Of a DNA stretch of 64,000 nt, positions 55,876 through 62,010 are shown piece after piece. Each line of letters opens with the position of its first letter. The first letter of the stretch is position 1. The translations under genes and the position numbers were made by a program. Source of the DNA: Propionivibrio limicola. GTDB lineage: Bacteria; Pseudomonadota; Gammaproteobacteria; Burkholderiales; Rhodocyclaceae. The DNA lies in NCBI RefSeq assembly GCF_009469695.1, contig NZ_SSSR01000010.1, positions 1 to 64,000 on the forward strand, in the 5' to 3' direction. The notes below the pieces were generated by a model that was given only the letters and a program-made list of their open reading frames with translations, was not told the DNA's origin and did no database searches.

Positions 55876-56220
55876 GTGTTTCTCCCGATTATCAATGCGA
55901 CTTCAACCGTGCGTTGAATGGGCTATCAATCACAGACCGGATGCGATAAAGGCTGACGATTTCATTATGTTCGACAGCGCACATTTAGCAACCAATGGCT
56001 TGACCAGAAGTTTGGCCAAAACCAGACCATCCGGAAGATCGGCGGGGCCACGTGTCAGCCCTTTATGTACGGAAGCGAACAGACGTTGAAGGCGGTCACA
56101 ATGAACATTCATCTTGTGCACTCAATTCCCGCGGCCATGCCAAAGACGTAAAAACAATGGCGTTATGAAATCGTAGAACTTCGGAATTGAACACATCCTT
56201 TTATGGAGGTGACGCAATTG
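55876..56220. other. Divergent promoter region of Crp/Fnr and cfa
   Basis: 345 bp without a supported gene; short open frames cross it but lack product similarity. It contains the 55967-55984 palindrome and, next to cfa, a strong ribosome site GGAGGTG (56205-56211). Promoters for both directions should lie here. Confidence 0.5.
55967..55984. promoter_or_regulatory. Palindrome, putative Crp/Fnr operator
   Basis: ATGTTCGACAGCGCACAT: the outer ATGTTCG and CGCACAT halves match as inverted repeats with one mismatch, around ACAG. Located 92 bp upstream of the Crp/Fnr start (55875) and 237 bp upstream of cfa. Confidence 0.6.
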
Positions 56221-57387
56221 ATGAATACCAATACACAACCTGCTCTGGCAAAGTTCTACGAACCGATACTGCAGCGGATTCAGAAGCATCTAGCCGATCA
56301 GGTCAAGATTCCCTTTGGGATTCGATTATGGGAAGGTCGCGTTTATCGCTTCGGAGAAGGCGAGCCGACAGTGGATATCGTGGTTAACGATCGTCGAGGC
56401 TTGATCGCCCTCAGCCGGTTTGATGAACTGAGCATTTGCGAGGCTTATATGACTGGCAGCCTCGATGTAGTGGGAAACATGCTGCCATTCGTCAGCCTCC
56501 GTGGCACATTGAACGACAGCCATCCTCTGCATTATCTCTGGCGCCGCATCGCGCCATGGCTCATCGGCCGGGTGACGACCAACCGGCAGGCGATTGCCGC
56601 TCACTATGAATTCGACAATGACTTTTACCTCAAATTTCTCGACCCGAGCCGCTGTTATTCGCAGGCGGTGTTCGAGTGCGATGATGAGCCTCTGGAAACG
56701 GCCCAACGTCGCAAGCTGGATTTTGCCATCCAGTCTTGCCGACTTGAGCCGGGAGATCGCGTCCTTGATGTTGGCTGCGGCTGGGGCAGTTTTACCGAGC
56801 ATGCCGGACGGCGCGGTATTCAAGTCACCTCCCTGACAATTTCCCGTCAGTCGGAAAAATTTGTGAAGGATCTAATTCTCCGACTTCAACTTCCAGCCCA
56901 AGTGCTGAATCAGGATTTTCTGACGCACCGCTCGGCGGAACCGTATGACGCGATAGTGATTCTCGGCGTGATGGAACACCTCCCAGATTACCCCGGCGTG
57001 CTGCAGCGTTTCCAGCAGTTGCTGAAGCCGGGTGGGCGTGTCTATCTTGACGCCAGCGCTTTCCGGGAAAAACATGTCAAACCAACCTTCGTCTCGCGCT
57101 ATATTTTTCCCGGTGACCATTCCTTCTTCTGCTTGCACGACTTCCTGACGGCGGTGTCCAGAACGCAACTCGACGTGCTGGAAGTCTACAACGACCGCAA
57201 CAATTACTTCCTCACGTGTAAGGCCTGGGCCGAGAAGCTAGAGGTTGCACGGGATGAAATCATCCGTTGCTGGGGCGAGGAGCTTTACCGTCGTTTCCGG
57301 CTCTATCTCTGGGGATCGGCCTATGCTTTTCTCAATCGCGGCATGGGGGCCTACCGAGTCGTACTGGAGCGGCCCCATGAGGTTTGA
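56221..57387 (+). CDS. cfa: Cyclopropane-fatty-acyl-phospholipid synthase
   Basis: 388 aa SAM-dependent enzyme that methylenates unsaturated acyl chains in membrane phospholipids, a stationary-phase and acid-stress response. The SAM motif is VLDVGCGWGSFTEHAGRRG, with later blocks GVMEHLPDYPGVLQR and GGRVYLDASAF; YFLTCKAWAEKLE and FRLYLWGSAYAF mark the C-terminus. The N-terminal lipid-binding part (IRLWEGRVYRFGEGEP, YMTGSLDVVGNM) is complete. ATG 56221 has GGAGGTG 9 nt upstream; earlier GTG reading is not needed. It stands between the two Crp/Fnr genes and small stress proteins. Confidence 0.94.
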   Translation: MNTNTQPALAKFYEPILQRIQKHLADQVKIPFGIRLWEGRVYRFGEGEPTVDIVVNDRRGLIALSRFDELSICEAYMTGSLDVVGNMLPFVSLRGTLNDSHPLHYLWRRIAPWLIGRVTTNRQAIAAHYEFDNDFYLKFLDPSRCYSQAVFECDDEPLETAQRRKLDFAIQSCRLEPGDRVLDVGCGWGSFTEHAGRRGIQVTSLTISRQSEKFVKDLILRLQLPAQVLNQDFLTHRSAEPYDAIVILGVMEHLPDYPGVLQRFQQLLKPGGRVYLDASAFREKHVKPTFVSRYIFPGDHSFFCLHDFLTAVSRTQLDVLEVYNDRNNYFLTCKAWAEKLEVARDEIIRCWGEELYRRFRLYLWGSAYAFLNRGMGAYRVVLERPHEV

Positions 57388-57536
57388 ACGGAGTTTTCCG
57401 GTAAATACCAGTCCGGCTGAGTACCAGCGCAACGAAAAATCACGAGCGCCAGCATGTGTAGGCAACCCAAGCAACGGTAGCTGTTGGGCCGTTTTTCGCC
57501 GGGTGAGACAGCAATCACATACAAAATTAGAGCCTG

Positions 57537-57552
57537 TGTTCGCTAGCAGACA
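57537..57552. promoter_or_regulatory. Related operator-like sequence upstream of glycine-zipper gene
   Basis: TGTTCGCTAGCAGACA keeps the TGTTCG left half and CTAG centre; the right half is AGCAGACA instead of AGCGCACA. It lies 119 bp before the glycine-zipper lipoprotein start. It is a weaker match to the sites at 55087 and 55967. Confidence 0.4.
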
Positions 57553-57670
57553 GACGACGGCGGCGATTATCCCTAAATTGCTTTCGACTACCTGAATGAC
57601 GCGAAGGTACGTTCTGGAAGGTAGTTGGAATGAAACACCAGAAACACACTGAATTTAAAGAGGTAACCCC

Positions 57671-57886
57671 ATGAAAACGATGCAAAGATTTGCAATCAGT
57701 TCAGTAGCTGTCGCCGTGTTGCTCGGTTTGGGAGCGTGCTCCGGGATGTCGAGGCAGGATCAGAACACGGCAATCGGTGCCGGAGTCGGCGCCGTTGGCG
57801 GTGCCGTTCTTACGGGTGGCAGTGCAGTCGGGACGGTCGGCGGCGCCGCCGTCGGCGGCGTGATCGGTCACGAAGTCAGCAAATGA
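57671..57886 (+). CDS. Glycine-zipper lipoprotein (OsmB-like)
   Basis: 71 aa. A signal segment ends at lipobox LGLGAC (Cys23). The mature part is a glycine-zipper: NTAIGAGVGAVGGAVLTGGS, then VGTVGGAAVGGVIGHEVSK, likely a membrane-inserting helical hairpin in the outer membrane. Such small lipoproteins are osmotically or stationary-phase induced in other bacteria. RBS AGAGG lies about 9 nt before the ATG. Confidence 0.88.
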   Translation: MKTMQRFAISSVAVAVLLGLGACSGMSRQDQNTAIGAGVGAVGGAVLTGGSAVGTVGGAAVGGVIGHEVSK

Positions 57887-57951
57887 TGATCAACGTGTGA
57901 TGCGGCTAACCCATACGGCAGGAACAGCACCGCTGTTTATCCTCATGATCG

Positions 57952-57990
57952 GGAAAGCGAATGTATCGACTACAGACTCATTCGCTTTCC
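57952..57990. repeat. Perfect 12-bp inverted repeat between two lipoprotein genes
   Basis: GGAAAGCGAATG (57952-57963) and CATTCGCTTTCC (57979-57990) are exact complements with a 15-nt loop. It follows the glycine-zipper gene by 65 nt and precedes the next lipoprotein by 28 nt. No T-tract; it may be a terminator or an RNA-stability hairpin in a joint transcript. Confidence 0.6.
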
Positions 57991-58018
57991 TGTGACGAGC
58001 TTACTGGAGTGTCAAAGC

Positions 58019-58222
58019 ATGAAAATAATCACAATCCTCAAAACAATTGCGGTCGCCTTGGTCGTCGGCGTTGTGTTTGCAACGCTCCCCGGCTGTCAGA
58101 AGCAGGAAGGGCCGGCCGAGCGGGCCGGTAAGGAAGTCGACCAAGCGGTCGATAAGGCTGGGCAGCAGATTGAAAAAGCCGGAGAAAACATTCAGGACGC
58201 CGCAAAAGGCGACAAGAAGTAA
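58019..58222 (+). CDS. Small lipoprotein with amphipathic helix
   Basis: 67 aa. Lipobox FATLPGC (Cys27), then a charged helix with repeated KxxE/DKAG pattern (EVDQAVDKAGQQIEKAGENI). Resembles entericidin-like or YtxH-like small stress lipoproteins, without a firm family match. GGAG lies about 10 nt before ATG 58019. A rho-independent terminator follows at 58265. Probably envelope associated; function unknown. Confidence 0.75.
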   Translation: MKIITILKTIAVALVVGVVFATLPGCQKQEGPAERAGKEVDQAVDKAGQQIEKAGENIQDAAKGDKK

Positions 58223-58264
58223 TGGCTCCGCAAAAAGCGTCTGATTGAGAGCAGAGAGTACAGA

Positions 58265-58292
58265 GGATTCGATGTACGAATCGAATCCTTTT
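58265..58292 (+). terminator. Intrinsic terminator after the small lipoprotein
   Basis: GGATTCGAT (58265-58273) pairs exactly with ATCGAATCC (58280-58288) around a 6-nt loop, followed by TTTT. It starts 43 nt after the lipoprotein stop. Confidence 0.8.
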
Positions 58293-58364
58293 CCCCTGCT
58301 GCGCAGGTCATCTTTTATGAACATCTAGGCTTTGCCGGCCACCGTTTTTCTGACAGCATGCGTC

Positions 58365-59471
58365 ATGCAAACTTTTCATTGCGACCATTGCGGTCAATTG
58401 GTGTTCTTCGAGAATGTGCTCTGCGAGAATTGCGCTCAGGCACTGGGTTACCTGGCCGATTTGCATACGATGAGCGCCCTCGCACCGGCCACGGGTGGGC
58501 TCTGGCGCCGTCTCGGCGCCGACGGTTCTCTCTACCGGATGTGCCGCAATTACGCAGAGGAGAACGTCTGCAACTGGATGCTGCCGGCGCATGATCCGAA
58601 TGACCTGTGTGCTTCCTGTCGTCTGACCGAGATCATTCCGTCGCTCGGTTTCCCGCAAAATCGCACCTACTGGTATCGCCTCGAACAGGCCAAGCGACGA
58701 CTGCTCCATACGCTGTCGACACTGGGGCTTGTGCCGGTGAGCAAGACGGTGGATTCGCGGCAGGGGCTGGCCTTTCGTTTCCTTGCCGATAGCGTCCAGA
58801 CCGGCAAAGTCATTACCGGGCACGATAGCGGAGTCATTACCCTCAATATTGCCGAGGCGGATGACGTGCAACGCGAATACACGCGAGCACGGCTGGGCGA
58901 ACCTTATCGCACGCTGCTCGGCCATTTTCGCCATGAAATCGGTCATTACTACTGGGATCGATTGGTCGCCGGGAGCGTCTGGCTTGATGCTTTCCGGCGG
59001 TTGTTCGGCGACGAACGGGCCAACTACGACACGAGTCTCCAGCGCCACTACGATCTGGGGCCGCCGGCGAACTGGTCGAAATCTTTCGTCAGTGCCTACG
59101 CGAGTTCACATCCGTGGGAAGACTGGGCTGAAACCTGGGCGCAGTATCTGCTCATGGTCGATGCACTGGATACGGTGCAGGCCTGTGGTTTGGAGTTGGT
59201 CCCGATGCGGCCGGATGAACCTTCGCTGGCGCGAATAGCACATCCCGGCCAGAGGGCGTCTTTCGATCAGATGCTGGAACGCTGGTTTCCGCTTTGCTAC
59301 GTGCTGAACAACCTACACGGAAGCCTGGGGATGCCCGATGGCTATCCCTTGTCGCTGTCAGCACCAGTTGTCGACAAACTGCGATTCGTGCATCAGGTGT
59401 ATCGGGTTCCTGATAGATCAGCCGCCTTGGATGCCACCGCGAAGGTGGCTCTCCAAGAGCAAAGTGATTAA
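58365..59471 (+). CDS. Putative zinc-binding metallopeptidase with N-terminal zinc ribbon
   Basis: 368 aa. N-terminal zinc ribbon: FHCDHCGQLVFFENVLCENC. A further Cys pair sits in NVCNWMLP and CASCRL. The catalytic motif is FRHEIGHYYWD (HExxH) near residue 200, with a downstream Glu in EDWAETWAQYL that could be the third zinc ligand. This arrangement is the family called putative zinc-binding metallopeptidase (PF15887 type), found beside stress genes in many proteobacteria. Start at ATG 58365 gives MQTFHCDHCG; an upstream frame to 58332 is possible. Substrate unknown. Confidence 0.87.
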   Translation: MQTFHCDHCGQLVFFENVLCENCAQALGYLADLHTMSALAPATGGLWRRLGADGSLYRMCRNYAEENVCNWMLPAHDPNDLCASCRLTEIIPSLGFPQNRTYWYRLEQAKRRLLHTLSTLGLVPVSKTVDSRQGLAFRFLADSVQTGKVITGHDSGVITLNIAEADDVQREYTRARLGEPYRTLLGHFRHEIGHYYWDRLVAGSVWLDAFRRLFGDERANYDTSLQRHYDLGPPANWSKSFVSAYASSHPWEDWAETWAQYLLMVDALDTVQACGLELVPMRPDEPSLARIAHPGQRASFDQMLERWFPLCYVLNNLHGSLGMPDGYPLSLSAPVVDKLRFVHQVYRVPDRSAALDATAKVALQEQSD

Positions 59472-59479
59472 CTCAGCAT

Positions 59480-60096
59480 GAGGTAAGCCCCCGGCTCTGC
59501 CGGGGGACTCACCAAGGTTTGACCTATACGACGGTAGGCGTGAATTTCTGATCTCTGCCAAGAGAAAAAGGAGATTCACGATGAAAGAGTACCAGAGCCT
59601 GAGCCACACGAGATGGGACTGCAAATATCACGTGGTGTTTATACCGAAGCGAAGGAAGAAGCGGGTGTTCGGAGCAGCACTGCGCCGACACCTGGGGGAG
59701 ATTTTTCACGAATTGGCCTCCCACAAGGAGTCGAAGATTGTGGAAGGCCATCTGATGGGCAACCACGTCCATATGTGCCTGAGCATTCCCCCGAAGTACG
59801 CGGTGTCGAACGTGGTCGGGTACATGAAGGGGAAAAGTGCGATCCAGATTGCCCGGAAGTTTGGCGGGCGCCAGAAGAACTTTACGGGAGAGCACTTCTG
59901 GGCTCGCGGCTACTTCGTTTCCACGGTAGTGGCTGGACGAAAACATGGTCCGAGCGTACATCCGGAATCAAGAAGAGGAAGACGAGCGTTACGACCAGAT
60001 GAGGCTCGCCATGGGGTAAGCCGCCAAGGGCGGCTCACGGTTTCATGGGCGCCTTTGAGGCGCTCACCATCTCAAGCCACCGGCTTTGCCGGTGGT
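59480..60096 (+). mobile_element. IS200/IS605-family element with terminal hairpins
   Basis: An HUH transposase gene is flanked by palindromes: left CCCCCGGC-TCT-GCCGGGGG (59488-59506); right GCCGCC/GGCGGC (60020-60034), GCGCCT/AGGCGC (60049-60063) and CCACCGGC-TTT-GCCGGTGG (60077-60095). The left and right palindromes are both preceded by GGTAAGCC. Hairpin ends instead of inverted repeats are typical of IS200/IS605. It is inserted between the metallopeptidase and DUF1328 genes. Exact tips cannot be fixed by eye. Confidence 0.75.
59581..60019 (+). pseudogene. tnpA: IS200-type TnpA transposase, frameshifted near the catalytic Tyr
   Basis: Starts MKEYQSLSHTRWDCKYHVVF, with HUH motif GNHVHMCLSIPPKYAVSNVV and KGKSAIQIARKFGG. 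Near 59926-59930 the frame shifts by one base. In the new frame the expected end follows: WLDENMVRAYIRNQEEEDER, with the catalytic Tyr in AYIRNQ, and a TAA at 60017-60019. As read, the protein loses its nucleophile and continues into unrelated residues to 60102. Either decay or a one-base error. GGAG lies 8 nt before ATG 59581. Confidence 0.85.
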
Positions 60097-60134
60097 ATTT
60101 GACTGGCGCTGATCCGTTAAATGCTCCCACACTC

Positions 60135-60299
60135 TTACTTACGACGTACCAGTCCAAAAATCAGCGAGGCGATAAACAGGACGATGAAGATGAAAAACAG
60201 AATCTTGGCGATTTCGACAGCTCCGGCCGCGATACCGGTAAAACCGAATACCGCAGCGACCAGCGCGACGACCAAAAACACAATGGCGTAGTGCAGCAT
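60135..60299 (-). CDS. DUF1328 small membrane protein (YtjA-like)
   Basis: 54 aa, two helices: [20 protein letters not shown], then [20 protein letters not shown] with C-terminal GLVRRK. The family is common in stress-associated gene groups. ATG 60299 has AAGGA 6 nt upstream; an ATG at 60305 overlaps that site. Downstream of the DUF3309 gene on the same strand. Function unknown. Confidence 0.85.
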   Translation of the reverse strand: MLHYAIVFLVVALVAAVFGFTGIAAGAVEIAKILFFIFIVLFIASLIFGLVRRK

Positions 60300-60342
60300 T
60301 TGCATTCCTTTCCTTGAAGAGGGAGCGGAAAGCCAAGCGCTC

Positions 60343-60373
60343 AACCCGATCCGCCGGGTGGCAGAATCGGGTT
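60343..60373. repeat. 8-bp inverted repeat between DUF3309 and DUF1328 genes
   Basis: AACCCGAT (60343-60350) and ATCGGGTT (60366-60373) are exact complements; a run of A follows on the plus strand, which on the minus strand precedes the stem. It is therefore not a good terminator for the minus-strand genes. Confidence 0.45.
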
Positions 60374-60404
60374 AAAAACGCTGGGCAAAGCATGGTTCAA
60401 AGCG

Positions 60405-60563
60405 CTATATCCTGCCCAGAACTAAAAGAATAATCAGAATCAGCAAGACCAGCCCAAGGCCACCGCTCGGGGCGTAGCCCCAGTTTCGGCTGTGCGGCCA
60501 GCTTGGAATCGCACCAATCAGCAGTAGAACCACAACGATCAGCAGAATTGTTCCCAATGACAT
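60405..60563 (-). CDS. DUF3309 small membrane protein
   Basis: 52 aa. MSLGTILLIVVVLLLIGAIP, then WGYAPSGGLGLVLLILIILL: two helices joined by a Trp/Pro/Gly loop, the DUF3309 pattern. AAAGGAG lies 7-8 nt before ATG 60563. It faces the operator-rich region upstream of the DUF883 gene. Function unknown; often near other envelope-stress genes. Confidence 0.87.
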   Translation of the reverse strand: MSLGTILLIVVVLLLIGAIPSWPHSRNWGYAPSGGLGLVLLILIILLVLGRI

Positions 60564-60785
60564 TTGATGTCTCCTTTGCGTAAGTTGCAGCAGCGCAGCG
60601 TTCAGAGAGACTCTCGTCGCATTGCCAATGCCGCGTTTACGACGCACCCCCACCAGCCTCTCGACTGCTTGATCAACAACCCATTGCGGCGGTTGTCATT
60701 CCCCTGGCCAGACGACTTCAGCCAACGGCTCCGGCTGAAATCGCCATCACCTGATATGCATGCTACTCATGTGCATGCGCTGGTC

Positions 60786-60801
60786 TGTACGCCAGCGCAC
60801 A
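60786..60801. promoter_or_regulatory. Putative Crp/Fnr operator, copy 1
   Basis: TGTACGCCAGCGCACA: left TGTACG, right CGCACA around CCAG; one mismatch between halves. It has the same right half as the sites at 55087 and 55967. Confidence 0.5.
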
Positions 60802-60852
60802 CTGTCCCGAGTTTTGCCGTCGTTCTCGACGTGGGTTTTGAAAGCGTTGTCA

Positions 60853-60870
60853 TGAGTACGCTGGCGCACA
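60853..60870. promoter_or_regulatory. Putative Crp/Fnr operator, copy 2
   Basis: TGAGTACGCTGGCGCACA, with GTACG and CGCACA halves around CTGG. It lies 67 bp right of copy 1. Confidence 0.4.
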
Positions 60871-60917
60871 GACAGCATGCTGTGCGAGGCACATGCTGAA
60901 TACTTGAGGAATACAGT

Positions 60918-60935
60918 TGTGTTCGATTGAACACA
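60918..60935. promoter_or_regulatory. Perfect palindrome, putative Crp/Fnr operator, copy 3
   Basis: TGTGTTCGATTGAACACA: the seven-base arms TGTGTTC and GAACACA are exact complements around GATT. Located 100 bp before the DUF883 start. Confidence 0.65.
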
Positions 60936-61034
60936 CGCGGGAAGCCTCACTGCATGGCCGTGACACGGAAGGTGGATGACTTTCCGGCCGCAATTGCCAT
61001 GTTGACCATCAACCATTCATTCGCACGAGGAGAC

Positions 61035-61370
61035 ATGATGACGACCGAACTTATGACCAATCAGGGGAGCGTCCAAGACAGCAAGGAAGCTCTCGTCAGG
61101 GATCTCAAACGCGTTGTCGGCGACGCCGATGATCTGCTGAAGGAGGTCGGCAGTGCCAGCGCCGAAGAATTTTCCGCCGCACGTGCAAGGATCGAAGCCA
61201 CGCTGGATCAGGCGCGATCAAGGCTCAACGCAGCGCGAATCGATGCCGCACAAAGGGTTCGTTACGCCGCAGACGCCACCAATCAGTACATCAGGGAAAA
61301 CCCCTGGAAGGTCGTCGGAGTCGGGGTGGTAGCCGGACTCATCGCCGCATTCCTGATCAGTCGGCGCTGA
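61035..61370 (+). CDS. DUF883-family protein (ElaB/YqjD-like)
   Basis: 111 aa. Long charged helix with coiled-coil character (KEALVRDLKRVVGDADDLLK, then ARARIEATLDQARSRL), followed by the conserved tail VRYAADATNQYIRENPWKVV and a C-terminal membrane helix (GVGVVAGLIAAFLISRR). ElaB/YqjD tail-anchored proteins bind ribosomes and the inner membrane in stationary phase in E. coli. GAGGAGAC precedes the ATG doublet at 61035/61038. Downstream of operator copies 1-3. Confidence 0.92.
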   Translation: MMTTELMTNQGSVQDSKEALVRDLKRVVGDADDLLKEVGSASAEEFSAARARIEATLDQARSRLNAARIDAAQRVRYAADATNQYIRENPWKVVGVGVVAGLIAAFLISRR

Positions 61371-61420
61371 TTCGGCCGTGCAAGTGGATCCAATGGCAGT
61401 ACTAAAACAAGGAGCTTGAA

Positions 61421-61624
61421 ATGAACTGGGATATCGTTGAAGGAAACTGGAAGCAATTCAAAGGCATGGTCAAAGCAGAGTGGGGCAAGCTCACCGACGA
61501 TCATCTTGATGTGATTGCCGGCAAGCGTGATGCGTTGGCCGGCAGAATTCAGGAAATCTACGGCACCACGAAGGAAGAAGCCGAGGAGCAAATCAAGAAA
61601 TTTGAAGAGCGCAACAAGGACTAG
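61421..61624 (+). CDS. CsbD-family stress protein
   Basis: 67 aa. MNWDIVEGNWKQFKGMVKAE, then WGKLTDDHLDVIAGKRDALA and EEAEEQIKKFEERN: the full CsbD pattern. CsbD/YjbJ proteins are highly induced by general stress in many bacteria; the molecular role is not settled. AAGGAG lies 7 nt before the ATG. It follows the DUF883 gene by 50 bp and probably shares its transcript. Confidence 0.94.
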   Translation: MNWDIVEGNWKQFKGMVKAEWGKLTDDHLDVIAGKRDALAGRIQEIYGTTKEEAEEQIKKFEERNKD

Positions 61625-61716
61625 CATGCGGAACATCGTTCCTGAGCACGGTGTTGAGCACGACGAAAGACGGAGCAGGGCAGAAGCTTATGCTTTTGCC
61701 CTTTTGCTCCCTGGCC

Positions 61717-62010
61717 ATGAAATCTGACATCGCTAGCGACGCCTCATTGACGCGGAGATGCCCCCGGTGCCACTCCCCTGTCTTTCGCGTTTCTCGCCGC
61801 ACCGTGGATTTGTTGATGAGCTTTTTCATACCGCTCCGCCGCTATCGCTGCCGTTCGGCAAGCTGCGGCTGGGAAGGAAATTTCAGGGATACGCGGCAAG
61901 TATCGTCCGGCCAGGGACGCAATGAAAAAAACGGCGGCGAATATAAATATCGTTATCTCGAACCGTCACGGATGGACTGTATCGACCCAAGGGACAAGCC
62001 ACCGAAATGA
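61717..62010 (+). CDS. Small zinc-ribbon protein of unknown function
   Basis: About 97 aa from ATG 61717 (earlier ATG at 61690 and GTG at 61651 are possible). A zinc-ribbon pattern is visible: RRCPRCHSPVFRV, a hydrophobic stretch LLMSFFIPLRRY, then CRSASCGWEGNF. The C-terminus is polar. Its stop overlaps the start of the PAS-GGDEF-EAL gene (ATGA, 62007-62010), so it is translationally coupled to it. Confidence 0.6.
   Translation: MKSDIASDASLTRRCPRCHSPVFRVSRRTVDLLMSFFIPLRRYRCRSASCGWEGNFRDTRQVSSGQGRNEKNGGEYKYRYLEPSRMDCIDPRDKPPK

Larger units (their letters stand above)
60564..61034. other. Operator-rich divergent intergenic region
   Basis: About 470 bp between DUF3309 and DUF883 genes. No supported gene. 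It contains the three TGTkCG/CGnACA-type sites listed separately and the perfect palindrome ACAGCATGCTGT (60872-60883). Probably a shared regulatory region. Confidence 0.55.

Noticed and set aside
59581-60102. RAYT (REP-associated tyrosine transposase) instead of IS200 TnpA
   Set aside because: The N-terminal and HUH regions read like classical IS200 TnpA; flanking hairpins fit both, so the simpler call was kept.
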